Assembly (NCBI GenBank): GCA_046349515.1
Contig: JAXMCE010000002.1
Span: 186,001-250,000 of the forward strand
Length of the DNA: 64,000 nucleotides
Direction of reading: 5' to 3'
Origin: JBGPGW01 sp046349515
GTDB lineage: Bacteria > Pseudomonadota > Alphaproteobacteria > CADEGL01
Part shown: positions 34,956 to 43,458 of the stretch, in pieces
Layout of the letters: the number at the start of each line of letters is the position of its first letter
Numbering within the stretch: position 1 is the stretch's first letter
The notes under the pieces: generated by a model
The model's database searches: none
What the model was told of the DNA's origin: nothing
The model's input: the letters and a program-made list of their open reading frames with translations, nothing else
Made by a program: the position numbers and the translations under genes

Positions 34956-35348
34956 TTAGATTCGCGGCGGCGGCGGATCAGGCGCGTGCATGCGCGAACG
35001 CCACGGAAGTCCCGTTCGCCAACCCTCGGCCGCCAATAGCGGCACTGGCGCCTCGATTGGGCTTGTTTCAGCGAGGCAGCCATGGCTGCCATGGAAAGAC
35101 GGGCACGCTGGCGACCCATGGGCCACCGTGTGAGTGCATGCCCCACCGTGCTCATCGTCAAGAATCGCAGCCGACACCGTGACGGCGAGCGCGCTCCCAT
35201 GGGCCGCGGCCGTTCGAGCAGGAGCGGCTTCGACCAGGCCGAGCACGACCAGCAACACGCCGAGCAGTCGCGGGAAAGTCAGCCGCAAGCGCACGCGCGC
35301 GCCTGCGCAGACTGGATCGCGCAAACCTTCGGTCTCAGCAAGGGCCAT
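34956..35348 (-). CDS. Small exported His/Cys-rich protein
   Basis: A 130-residue protein not assigned to a named family. A hydrophobic signal or anchor lies at about 23-45 and the following AAPARTAAAHG may be a cleavage site. The mature part has clustered possible metal ligands (Cys71, His73, His77, Cys82, His86, His89, Cys91) and a Pro-rich end (PDPPPPRI). The start was set at ATG 35348 because GGAG lies 7-9 bases upstream. It is next to csoR and the DUF305 gene. I infer a metal-related role from this context only. Confidence 0.6.
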   Translation of the reverse strand: MALAETEGLRDPVCAGARVRLRLTFPRLLGVLLVVLGLVEAAPARTAAAHGSALAVTVSAAILDDEHGGACTHTVAHGSPACPSFHGSHGCLAETSPIEAPVPLLAAEGWRTGLPWRSRMHAPDPPPPRI

Positions 35349-35432
35349 GGCAACGCTCCAAACATATTTTGAACGAGCCGAAAACCCCAACCCTTGAGCG
35401 AGATCAATCGTCCGACCGGCGCCCCTCGTCCT

Positions 35433-35708
35433 TCACGCCGACAATTGCCCAAGCACGCGCAGGAGCTCAGCCAGCTTCTTCCGCTGCTCCTTGGCGTTGC
35501 CGCTCTCGATCGCTCCTTCGACGCAGTGCGCCACGTGGTCCTTCAAGACTTCGTCCTCGACGCGCTTCATGGCCGCCTTGACGGCCTGGACCTGCGTGAT
35601 GATGTCGATGCAGTAGCGGTCGCTCTCGACCATGCGCGCGACGCCACGCACCTGCCCTTCGATCCGGCGGAGGCGCGCGAGACAGGACTCCTTCGTGTCG
35701 GGTGTCAT
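35433..35708 (-). CDS. csoR: CsoR-family copper-sensing repressor
   Basis: A 91-residue all-helical regulator. The Cu(I) triad expected for CsoR is present as Cys33 (RYC), His58 and Cys62 (HVAHC). Such proteins leave DNA when they bind copper. The gene lies divergent from the copper ATPase with a perfect inverted repeat in between, which is its likely operator. It differs from nickel/cobalt (RcnR) and formaldehyde (FrmR) sensors by this triad. Name given by family. Confidence 0.88.
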   Translation of the reverse strand: MTPDTKESCLARLRRIEGQVRGVARMVESDRYCIDIITQVQAVKAAMKRVEDEVLKDHVAHCVEGAIESGNAKEQRKKLAELLRVLGQLSA

Positions 35709-35710
35709 GC

Positions 35711-35738
35711 TTGATACTATACCCCTCTAGGGTATATG
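35711..35738 (+). promoter_or_regulatory. Promoter of the copper ATPase gene
   Basis: TTGATA at 35711-35716 and TATATG at 35733-35738 with a 16-base spacer. The spacer is almost wholly occupied by the CsoR operator. The predicted transcription start is about 30 bases before the ATG at 35776. Confidence 0.55.
35718..35736. promoter_or_regulatory. CsoR operator (inverted repeat)
   Basis: Perfect inverted repeat TATACCC-N5-GGGTATA (35718-35724 and 35730-35736). The shape agrees with known CsoR/RcnR-type sites (TACC-rich half sites with a GC-rich core). It lies between csoR and the copper ATPase gene and covers the spacer of the latter's promoter. Confidence 0.8.
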
Positions 35739-35775
35739 GTTCAAGCCTCGACACCCCGAACCAGCCGAGCGGGCC

Positions 35776-38142
35776 ATGACGACGCATCACCACGGCCATG
35801 CGCACCATCCGATGCCGACGGGCGCCACCCCCGGCGGCGAGGCCGCCTCGCCGCAGCCGACGGCGAAGGATCCCGTCTGCGGCATGACGGTCAATCCCTT
35901 GAAGACGCCCCACAGCCACGCGCATCAGGGCGTCACCCACTATTTCTGCGGCGCCGGGTGCCTCGCCAAGTTCCGCGCCGATCCGGAGCGCTATCTCGGA
36001 GCGCGGCCAGCGCCCCAAGCGGCAGCGCCGTCGGCCGATGCGATCTATACCTGCCCGATGCACCCGGAGGTCCGCCAGAAGGGACCCGGGACGTGCCCCA
36101 AATGCGGCATGGCGCTCGAATCCGAAGCGCCGGGAACCGGTCCCAATCCCGAACTTGCCGACATGCAGCGCCGGTTCTGGATCGGCGCCGCCCTCACCGC
36201 GCCGCTCGTCGTCCTCGAGATGGGCGGACATGTCGTCGATCTCCAAGCGCTCGCGCCGCCGCGCGCCCTTGCCTGGCTCCAATTGCTGCTCGCAACGCCG
36301 GTCGTGCTGTGGGCGGGACGCCCGTTCTTCGAGCGCGGCTGGGCTTCGCTCGTCCACCGGAGCCTCAATATGTTCACCCTCATCGCCATCGGCACGGGGG
36401 CGGCCTATCTCTACAGCCTCGTCGGTGCGCTCCTTCCGAGCATCTTTCCCCAAGGGTTCCGCGCGGCCGACGGGTCGGTCGCGCTCTACTTCGAGGCGGC
36501 GGCAGTCATCACCGTCCTCGTCCTCCTCGGCCAGGTGCTGGAATTGAAAGCACGCGAGCGGACCGGCAGCGCCATTCGCGCGCTTCTCGACCTCGCTCCC
36601 AAGACCGCCCGCCGCATTCGCGCCGACGGGACGGACGAGGACGTCGCGCTCGACCGGGTCGCGGTCGGCGATCGCCTTCGCGTGCGCCCCGGCGAGACCG
36701 TTCCTACCGACGGCACGGTGGACGAAGGACAAAGCGCCATCGACGAATCGATGATCACGGGCGAAGCGATCCCGGTCGAAAAGAAATCCGGCGACAAGGT
36801 CATCGGCGGCACGCTCAACGGAACAGGCGCCTTCGTCATGCGGGCCGAACGGGTCGGCAGCGACACGATGCTCGCGCGCATCGTCGGGCTCGTGGCCGAG
36901 GCGCAGCGGAGCCGCGCGCCCATCCAGCGCCTGGCGGATGTGGTCGCGAGCTATTTCGTGCCCATCGTCGTCGCGATCGCCGCCTTGTCCTTCGTGGCCT
37001 GGGCCGCGTTCGGGCCCGAGCCGGCGCTCGCCCACGCCCTCGTCGCGGCGGTGTCCGTTCTCATCATCGCCTGCCCTTGCGCCCTCGGTCTCGCCACGCC
37101 CATGTCGATCATGGTGGGCGTCGGGCGCGGCGCCCAGGCCGGCATCCTCATCAAGAGCGCCGACGCCCTCGAGCGATTCGAAAAAGTCGACACGCTCATC
37201 GTCGACAAGACAGGAACTTTGACCGAGGGCAAGCCCAAGCTCGCCCGGATCGCAAGCGCGGCCGGACTCTCGGAGGACGAGCTTCTCGCGCTCGCCGCGA
37301 GCCTCGAGCGGGCGAGCGAACATCCGCTCGCGACGGCCATCGTCGGCGCGGCGGTGGCCCGTGGCCTCGCGCTCGCGGATGCCCGCGCCGTCGAATCGAT
37401 CACCGGCAAAGGGATCAGAGGACAGGTTGACGGCCGAATCATCCGGCTCGGGACGGACGCCCTCTTCCGAGATTCGGGAATCGCGGTGGACGCGTTCGCC
37501 GCGGAGGCCGATCACCTCCGCCGCGAGGGGGCCACCGTCATGTTCGTCGCCATCGACGATGCCGCAGTCGGCATCATCGCCGTCGCGGACCCCATCAAGG
37601 CTTCGACAGAGAGTGCCATCGCGGCGCTCCGCGGCGCGGGCATCCGGGTGGTCATGGTCACGGGCGACAACCGCCGGACGGCCGAGGCCGTCAGCCGCAG
37701 CCTTGGCATCGACGAGTTCGAGGCCGAAATCCTGCCCGAGGGAAAAGGCGCGATCGTCGCGCGCCTCAAGGCCGAAGGCCGCGTCGTCGCGATGGCGGGC
37801 GACGGTGTCAACGACGCCCCGGCGCTGGCCGCGGCCGATGTGGGAATCGCCATGGGCACCGGCACCGACGTGGCGATCGAGAGCGCGGGCCTCACCCTCG
37901 TCAAAGGCGATCTCGCGGGCCTCGCGCGCGCGCGTCGCCTAAGCACGCTGACCATGCGCAATATCCGGCAGAACCTGTTCTTCGCTTTCGCCTACAACAC
38001 GCTCGGCGTGCCCCTCGCGGCGGGCGCGCTCTATCCGATCACGGGCCAGTTCCTCAGCCCCGAGATCGCCGCCGCCGCCATGGCGTTGAGCTCCGTCTCG
38101 GTCGTCGGCAACGCGCTGCGGCTCCGCGCTGCCGCCATCTGA
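35776..38142 (+). CDS. copA: Copper-translocating P1B-type ATPase
   Basis: A 788-residue metal-export ATPase of the inner membrane. The N-terminus is His-rich (MTTHHHGHAHHP), then a YHS domain (32-72: Cys35, Cys58, Cys62) and a CPMHP heavy-metal-binding domain (90-114), instead of the usual GMTCxxC HMA domain. The eight-helix core has TGEAIPVEK, the CPC metal motif, the phosphorylation site DKTGTLT, the P1B HP motif in SEHPLA, and GDGVNDAPA. CPC with YHS/CPMHP domains fits copper (or silver). Its promoter is controlled by the CsoR site. Confidence 0.92.
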   Translation: MTTHHHGHAHHPMPTGATPGGEAASPQPTAKDPVCGMTVNPLKTPHSHAHQGVTHYFCGAGCLAKFRADPERYLGARPAPQAAAPSADAIYTCPMHPEVRQKGPGTCPKCGMALESEAPGTGPNPELADMQRRFWIGAALTAPLVVLEMGGHVVDLQALAPPRALAWLQLLLATPVVLWAGRPFFERGWASLVHRSLNMFTLIAIGTGAAYLYSLVGALLPSIFPQGFRAADGSVALYFEAAAVITVLVLLGQVLELKARERTGSAIRALLDLAPKTARRIRADGTDEDVALDRVAVGDRLRVRPGETVPTDGTVDEGQSAIDESMITGEAIPVEKKSGDKVIGGTLNGTGAFVMRAERVGSDTMLARIVGLVAEAQRSRAPIQRLADVVASYFVPIVVAIAALSFVAWAAFGPEPALAHALVAAVSVLIIACPCALGLATPMSIMVGVGRGAQAGILIKSADALERFEKVDTLIVDKTGTLTEGKPKLARIASAAGLSEDELLALAASLERASEHPLATAIVGAAVARGLALADARAVESITGKGIRGQVDGRIIRLGTDALFRDSGIAVDAFAAEADHLRREGATVMFVAIDDAAVGIIAVADPIKASTESAIAALRGAGIRVVMVTGDNRRTAEAVSRSLGIDEFEAEILPEGKGAIVARLKAEGRVVAMAGDGVNDAPALAAADVGIAMGTGTDVAIESAGLTLVKGDLAGLARARRLSTLTMRNIRQNLFFAFAYNTLGVPLAAGALYPITGQFLSPEIAAAAMALSSVSVVGNALRLRAAAI

Positions 38143-38340
38143 CCGCGCAATCGGCGTGGTTACTATGGCTGTCATGGTTAAGGCCGGGAGCGAATGCCAA
38201 GGCCCGGCGATTGCTTGCAGAATCCGTCTGACCCCGTCGCGATGAATTCTCGTTAACCATTTGTATTTACTACGAAATTTCTGGACTTTTCCGAAAAGAT
38301 CACTACATTGGATTGTTCAATAGACCCTAGCCACGGTCCG

Positions 38341-38721
38341 ATGGCCCAACTCGCGGCTCCTGAGATTCTGCGTCTGCCGCCTCCCGCGATGCCCCGCATC
38401 GCGGGCGATCCCGCGCGCATCGGGGCGCGTCCGTGGCAACAAGCGGCGGCGCGACAAGCCGCGGCGGATCGGCAACCGACCGATCTGCTGACGGTCGATG
38501 AGGCCCAAAGCCAGCTGAACGATGCGCTGCCCCTCGCCGTCGACCAATGGCGTCCGTGGCGTTCCCTCGCGTTCTTCGCGCAAAGCTTCGCGCAGCAACA
38601 ACCCTCGACCCCCGCGACGCTCGACCTTCGCCTCTATGGCCATCCGGCCTTTGCGGCCTACCAAGCGGCCGACAGCGGATTCCAACGGCATAGCGCCTCC
38701 ACGGTCGATCTCGCGGTCTAG
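38341..38721 (+). CDS. Hypothetical protein
   Basis: A 126-residue ORF starting with ATG at 38341, without a ribosome site I can point to. It is rich in Ala, Gln and Pro, and has no transmembrane segment or recognised domain. A central LAFFAQSFAQQ segment and a C-terminal YGHPAFAAYQAADS stand out. Upstream is an AT-rich stretch (about 38250-38320) that could hold a promoter. It stands alone between copA and the CoA ligase. It might be a small lineage-specific protein or a chance frame. Confidence 0.5.
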   Translation: MAQLAAPEILRLPPPAMPRIAGDPARIGARPWQQAAARQAAADRQPTDLLTVDEAQSQLNDALPLAVDQWRPWRSLAFFAQSFAQQQPSTPATLDLRLYGHPAFAAYQAADSGFQRHSASTVDLAV

Positions 38722-38853
38722 GCTTCTCTAGCGCTGGTCTTCCTCCGGCGAGCGGCGCTATGGTGGCGCCGCCGCGGCTGCGGGATTGGCGAAGGCGCCA
38801 AATCCCGAATGGAGAACCCCATCGGCCGGGCAACCACCCCAGCTGCTGGTCCC

Positions 38854-40371
38854 ATGGCTCACACGATCATCGATCTTCTCGCCCGCGGCGCCGACGGCGC
38901 CACCGCCTTCTCCGCCCCTGAGCGGCCCCCTCTCACCTACGGCGCGTTGCGTGCGCATGCGCGCGCGACGGTCGAGCGCTTGAACGCCCTCGGCATCGGC
39001 CGGAACGACCGGGTCGCGATCGTGCTCGCGAACGGGCCCGAGATGGCCTCGGCGTTCGTCGCGATCGGCGCAGGGGCGACGACCGCGCCCCTCAACCCGG
39101 CCTACCGGGACGAGGAGTTCGAATTTTATCTGAGCGATCTGCGCGCCCGCGCGCTTGTCATCGAGGCCGGCGCGGATTCGCCCGCCATCGCCGTCGCCAC
39201 GCGCCTGGGCGTGCCGGTCCTGCGCCTCACGGTCAGCGCGGGTGCGCCATCGGGCCTGTTCGCGCTCGACGGCCAAGCCGTCGGCCCCGCCAAATCGGAC
39301 GGGCCCGCGGGGCCCGAGGATGTCGCCCTCGTCCTCCACACCTCGGGCACCACGTCACGGCCGAAGATCGTGCCCTTGAGCCAGACGAACATCACGGTAT
39401 CGGCGGGCAACATCGCGCGCACGCTCGCGCTCGCGCCTGCCGACCGGTGCCTCAACGTGATGCCGCTTTTCCACATCCACGGCCTCATCGGCGCCGTGCT
39501 CTCGAGCCTCTCGGCCGGCGCTTCGATCTACTGCAGCCCCGGCTTCAACGCTCTCAAGTTCTTCGCCTGGGTCGACGATGCGAAGCCCAGCTGGTATTCC
39601 GCCGTCCCCACCATGCATCAGGCGATTCTCGCGCGCGCCGAGCGCAACCAGGAGATCGTCCAGCGGATGAAGCTGCGCCTCATCCGCTCCTCCTCGGCCT
39701 CGCTCCCGCCGCAGGTGATGGTCGAGCTCGAGAAGGCCTTCAACGCGCCCGTCATCGAGTCCTACGGCATGACCGAGGCCTCGCACCAGATGGCAAGCAA
39801 CCCGTTGCCGCCGCGCGCGCGCAAGCCCGGCTGCGTCGGCATCGCCGCGGGACCCGAGATCGCGATCATGGACGAAGGCGGCGCCTTCCTCGGCACCGGC
39901 TCGGTCGGCGAAGTCGTGATCCGGGGCGAGAACGTGACCAAGGGTTACGAGAACAATCCCAAGGCCAACGAATCGGGATTCACGAAGGGCTGGTTCAGGA
40001 CGGGCGACCAGGGCGTGCTGGATGCCGAGGGCTATCTCACCATCACCGGGCGCATCAAGGAGATCATCAACCGCGGCGGTGAGAAGATTTCGCCGCGCGA
40101 GGTGGATGAGGTCCTGCTCGACCATCCGGCCGTCGCCCAAGCGGTGACCTTCGCCATGCCGCACGCGAAGCTCGGCGAGGAGGTCGCGGCGGCGATCGTG
40201 CTGAAGGACAGCGCGCAAGCGACGGAGAGCGAGATTCGCGCGTTCGTGGCCAAGCGCCTCGCCGACTTCAAGGTGCCGCGCAAGGTCCTGTTCCTTTCCG
40301 AAATCCCCAAGGGAGCGACCGGCAAGCTTCAGCGCATCGGCCTCGCCGAGAAGCTGGGCCTCTCCGCGTGA
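38854..40371 (+). CDS. Acyl-CoA synthetase, AAE3/oxalate-CoA-ligase-like
   Basis: A 505-residue ANL-superfamily adenylating enzyme. The P-loop is LHTSGTTSRPK, with MPLFHIHGL, the A5-type SYGMTEASHQMASNPLP, GWFRTGDQG and GRIKEIINRGGEKISP, and the C-terminal Lys in KGATGKLQR. The TSRPK, PLFHIHGL and TEASHQM forms closely resemble plant AAE3 and yeast Pcs60, oxalate-CoA ligases. The ATG at 38854 is chosen to match the family start. Substrate is therefore perhaps oxalate or another short acid. panE-like follows with a GTGA overlap. Confidence 0.85.
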   Translation: MAHTIIDLLARGADGATAFSAPERPPLTYGALRAHARATVERLNALGIGRNDRVAIVLANGPEMASAFVAIGAGATTAPLNPAYRDEEFEFYLSDLRARALVIEAGADSPAIAVATRLGVPVLRLTVSAGAPSGLFALDGQAVGPAKSDGPAGPEDVALVLHTSGTTSRPKIVPLSQTNITVSAGNIARTLALAPADRCLNVMPLFHIHGLIGAVLSSLSAGASIYCSPGFNALKFFAWVDDAKPSWYSAVPTMHQAILARAERNQEIVQRMKLRLIRSSSASLPPQVMVELEKAFNAPVIESYGMTEASHQMASNPLPPRARKPGCVGIAAGPEIAIMDEGGAFLGTGSVGEVVIRGENVTKGYENNPKANESGFTKGWFRTGDQGVLDAEGYLTITGRIKEIINRGGEKISPREVDEVLLDHPAVAQAVTFAMPHAKLGEEVAAAIVLKDSAQATESEIRAFVAKRLADFKVPRKVLFLSEIPKGATGKLQRIGLAEKLGLSA

Positions 40372-41348
40372 AGGTCTGCATCTACGGCGCCGGCGCCATC
40401 GGCGGGTATGTCGGCGCCGAGTTGGCGCTTGCCGGCACCGACGTGACGCTCGTCGCGCGCGGGCCGCACCTGGCCGCGATGAAGGCCAAGGGTCTGACAC
40501 TCATCAAGGACGGGATGACCCGTGTCGCGCACCCGCGCGTGACGGACAACCCGGCCGAAGCGGGGCCGCAGGACTACGTCATCATCACGCTCAAAGCCCA
40601 CTCCGTGCCCGGCGCGGTCGACGCCATGCGCCCGCTCTTGGGCCCCACGACCGCGGTCGTGCCGGCCGTCAACGGCGTGCCGTGGTGGTACTTCTACAAG
40701 CTGCCGGGGCCGTGGGAGAACCATCGCCTCCAATCGGTCGATCCGGGCGGCAAGCAATGGTCCGTCATCGGACCCGAGCGCGTCATCGGTTGCGTCGTCT
40801 ACCCGGCCTGCGAAGTGCCGGAGCCCGGCGTCATTCAGCATCTCGACGGTGACCGCTTCGTCCTCGGCGAGCCGGACGGTGCAAGGACCGAGCGCGCCGC
40901 GCGCCTCTCCGAGGCCATGATCAAGGCCAATCTCAAGGCGCCCGTCCGTCCGCGCATCCGCGACGAGATCTGGGTCAAGCTGTGGGGCAACACGACGTTC
41001 AACCCGATCAGCGCGCTGACGCACGCGACGCTCGATATCATCACGAGCGATCCCGAGACGCGCGCGCTCTGCCGCAAGGTGATGGCCGAGGCGCAGGCGG
41101 TTGGCGAGAAGCTTGGAGTCAAGTTCGCGGTCGATGTGGAGAAGCGCATCGACGGCGCGGGTGCCGTCGGCGCGCACAAGACCTCCATGCTCCAGGACCT
41201 CGAGCGCGCGCGGCCCATGGAGATCGATGCGCTCGTGACGGCCGTGCAGGAGCTGGGACGGCTCGTCGGAGTCGAGACGCCGTTCCTCGATGCGGTGCTG
41301 GCACTCGTCAAGCAGCGGGCACGCATCGCCGGCTGCTATTCGGGCTGA
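40368..41348 (+). CDS. Ketopantoate reductase family protein
   Basis: A 326-residue NADP-dependent reductase of the PanE/ApbA family. It has an N-terminal Rossmann fold (CIYGAGAIGGYVGAEL) and a C-terminal helical domain with the family's Lys/Asn active-site segments (WVKLWGNTTFNPISALT). The start is a GTG overlapping the stop of the CoA ligase. No other pantothenate genes are near, so it might act on another 2-oxo acid; many genomes carry several PanE paralogs. Confidence 0.85.
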   Translation: MKVCIYGAGAIGGYVGAELALAGTDVTLVARGPHLAAMKAKGLTLIKDGMTRVAHPRVTDNPAEAGPQDYVIITLKAHSVPGAVDAMRPLLGPTTAVVPAVNGVPWWYFYKLPGPWENHRLQSVDPGGKQWSVIGPERVIGCVVYPACEVPEPGVIQHLDGDRFVLGEPDGARTERAARLSEAMIKANLKAPVRPRIRDEIWVKLWGNTTFNPISALTHATLDIITSDPETRALCRKVMAEAQAVGEKLGVKFAVDVEKRIDGAGAVGAHKTSMLQDLERARPMEIDALVTAVQELGRLVGVETPFLDAVLALVKQRARIAGCYSG

Positions 41349-41350
41349 CC

Positions 41351-41692
41351 ATGGCGGAGCCAGCCGACGGAACGGCCTGCCCGCGCTGCTTAAGCCGGCA
41401 ATCCGCCATGCGTGTCGCAGGCACGCGTTTTTGTCCCGACTGCGGCTATCGCTACGAATCGGCGGTCCTCGCGCGGAAGCCCGGTGCCGTTCGGCCGACA
41501 CCCACGCGCCGCATCTCGCCCGTGCCATCGCCCTGCATCGGGATTTGCCGCCTCATCCCTGGAACCGAGGTGTGCGCCGGCTGCTACCGGACGGTCGAAG
41601 AGATCCGCGATTGGCTTGGCATGTCCGACGACGAACGCCGGCAGGTCAATGCGGGACTCGCTGCGCGGAGCCGGAGCTATAAGACGTCCTGA
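41351..41692 (+). CDS. Zinc-ribbon / DUF1289 protein
   Basis: A 113-residue protein two bases after the reductase gene. An N-terminal CxxC...CxxC ribbon (CPRCLS...CPDCG) is joined to a DUF1289 domain, the short cysteine motif SPCIGICRLIPGTEVCAGCY at about 58-77 followed by the EIRDWLGMSDDERR helix. DUF1289 proteins are small, of unknown function, and probably bind metal. DUF1289 alone is usually shorter; the extra ribbon is noteworthy. Confidence 0.82.
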   Translation: MAEPADGTACPRCLSRQSAMRVAGTRFCPDCGYRYESAVLARKPGAVRPTPTRRISPVPSPCIGICRLIPGTEVCAGCYRTVEEIRDWLGMSDDERRQVNAGLAARSRSYKTS

Positions 41693-41719
41693 GCCAGGAA
41701 CGGCTCGGCGCTTCCGCCT

Positions 41720-43159
41720 TCAGACGTTGTCGAGCGACGTCGTCCGTTCGGTGCCGGAGACCGCGGTGTGAAGCGAGACGTCGGCGCGCGCGAGCGATGC
41801 CAGCGCCCCGAGGGTGATGGGCTTGTAGGGCGCACGCGGCCGGTAGGGCGGCACGCTGTCCTCACGCATGCCGCGCTCGGCCGCGACAAGCGCGGCGACC
41901 GTAGGTCCGCAAAGGCGCCCCTGGCACGGCCCCATGCCGCAGCGGGTGTAGGCCTTCGCCTGCGTGAGACCGATGGCACCGATACGCGCCGCGTGCCGTA
42001 TTTCGCTCGCGGGGACCTCCTCGCAGCGGCAGACGAGCGTCGCGTCGTCGGCCGGGATACGCTGCGCATCAGCCGGCCGGTAGAGCGCGTCGAGAAATCG
42101 CCTGGCCCCGTCGAGGCGCCGCAGCGCCGCCTGGGCTGTGGCGCTTTCCCGGTCGCGCCGGGACGCATCGATCGCGGAGAGGCGCCCGAGCGCGCCCAAG
42201 GCCGCGAGCCGGCCCCAGTGCTCCGCCGCCGCGGCACCGCGAATCCCGCCGCCATCGCCCGCAACCGCAACGCCCGCAACCGTCGTCTCCCCCCATCCAT
42301 CGAGACGCGGCCGCCAGCAGAGCTGGGCCGGATCCCATTCGTGCTCCGCCCCGATCGCCATCGACACATGGGTGTTGGGAATGACGCCTTCGTGCAAGAG
42401 GACGAGCGATGATTCGACGCGCGTGCGCCGTCCGCCAATGGAGAAAGAGAGCGCTTCGGCCCTCTCGCGCCCTTCGATGCGAAGCGCGGACGCGCCGCGA
42501 TAGCGCATGACTCCGGCGCGCCGCAGGCGCGAGAGCATCGAGAACCCCTTCGCGAGCAGCGTCCACTCGGCGAGCGCCGCGCCAAGATACGGCGCGGCGG
42601 CAAACCGATTGGCTGCGGGCGTGGTCTCAACGAGCGCGCGGATGGGAACGCCCGCCTCGACGTACTGGCAGGCCAGGAGATAGAGAAGCGGTCCGCTGCC
42701 CGCGAGGACGACGGGTTCGCTCGGCCCCGCCGAGGCTGTCTTGAGCATGATCTGCGCGGCACCGACCGTCATGACTCCAGGCAGCGTCCAGCCCGGAATC
42801 GGGACTGGGCGCTCCATCGCGCCGGTCGCCAAGATCACCTGCCGCGCATCCAGCTCGCTCGCCCCGCCCGAAGCGAGAAGGCTCAACCGCCGCTCGCCCG
42901 ACAAATCCCAGAGCGCTGTCCCCGACCGATAGTCGACTCCCGCGGCAAGGAAGCGCTCGACGAGCGCCATGCCGTGGGCGTATTCGGCGCCGAGCGCGCG
43001 CTCGATCGCTGCATCGCGCCGCTCGGGCCGGCGATAAATCTGACCGCCCGGTCGCGGCTGATCGTCGATCACGGCGACGGACGCGCCGAATTTGCGCGCT
43101 TCGAGCACCGCGGCCATGCCGGCCGGCCCTGCGCCCACGATGGCCAAGTCGACGGTCAT
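41720..43159 (-). CDS. FAD oxidoreductase with Bfd-like Fe-S domain (HcnB/OoxA-like)
   Basis: A 479-residue flavoprotein. The N-terminal dinucleotide-binding motif is VGAGPAGMAAVLEARK with the FAD motif DDQPRPGGQIYRR; a second nucleotide site is VLAGSGPLLYLLA. The C-terminus has a Bfd-type cluster site (CRCEEV...CGMGPCQGRLCG). It overlaps the small ferredoxin gene by four bases and forms a three-gene set with it and the DAO-type flavoprotein, as in opine oxidases, HcnABC and related amino acid dehydrogenases. Substrate unknown. Confidence 0.87.
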   Translation of the reverse strand: MTVDLAIVGAGPAGMAAVLEARKFGASVAVIDDQPRPGGQIYRRPERRDAAIERALGAEYAHGMALVERFLAAGVDYRSGTALWDLSGERRLSLLASGGASELDARQVILATGAMERPVPIPGWTLPGVMTVGAAQIMLKTASAGPSEPVVLAGSGPLLYLLACQYVEAGVPIRALVETTPAANRFAAAPYLGAALAEWTLLAKGFSMLSRLRRAGVMRYRGASALRIEGRERAEALSFSIGGRRTRVESSLVLLHEGVIPNTHVSMAIGAEHEWDPAQLCWRPRLDGWGETTVAGVAVAGDGGGIRGAAAAEHWGRLAALGALGRLSAIDASRRDRESATAQAALRRLDGARRFLDALYRPADAQRIPADDATLVCRCEEVPASEIRHAARIGAIGLTQAKAYTRCGMGPCQGRLCGPTVAALVAAERGMREDSVPPYRPRAPYKPITLGALASLARADVSLHTAVSGTERTTSLDNV

Positions 43160-43458
43160 GACAGGGGATCGATGCGGCGCGCGCCGCCTTGGCGCCGCAC
43201 TTGCATGCCTTCGGCGGCTTCGATCATGCAGGCCTGGCGATTGCCGACACCGTCGATCTCGACGAGACAGTCGAAGCAGACGCCCATCATGCAGTACGGC
43301 CCGCGCGCGGCACCGGTCACCGGCGTCGAACGGCCGGCCGGCTGTCCCGCGAGGAGAAGGGCCGCGGCCACGGTCTCGCCCGGCCGCACGGCGATGGGCA
43401 CGCCATCGACCGAGATGGTGAGACTCGGCGGCGGATCAGTGCGAAGACGCCGGAACAT
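43156..43458 (-). CDS. 2Fe-2S ferredoxin subunit (HcnA/OoxC-like)
   Basis: A 100-residue small subunit of the same complex. Features are the ISVDGVPIAVRPGETVAAAL ferredoxin-like start and the cysteine cluster CMMGVCFDC...C at about 57-78. This [2Fe-2S] protein should carry electrons between the two flavoproteins. Its start overlaps the end of the DAO-type gene by 23 bases and its end overlaps the large flavoprotein gene by four. Confidence 0.88.
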   Translation of the reverse strand: MFRRLRTDPPPSLTISVDGVPIAVRPGETVAAALLLAGQPAGRSTPVTGAARGPYCMMGVCFDCLVEIDGVGNRQACMIEAAEGMQVRRQGGARRIDPLS

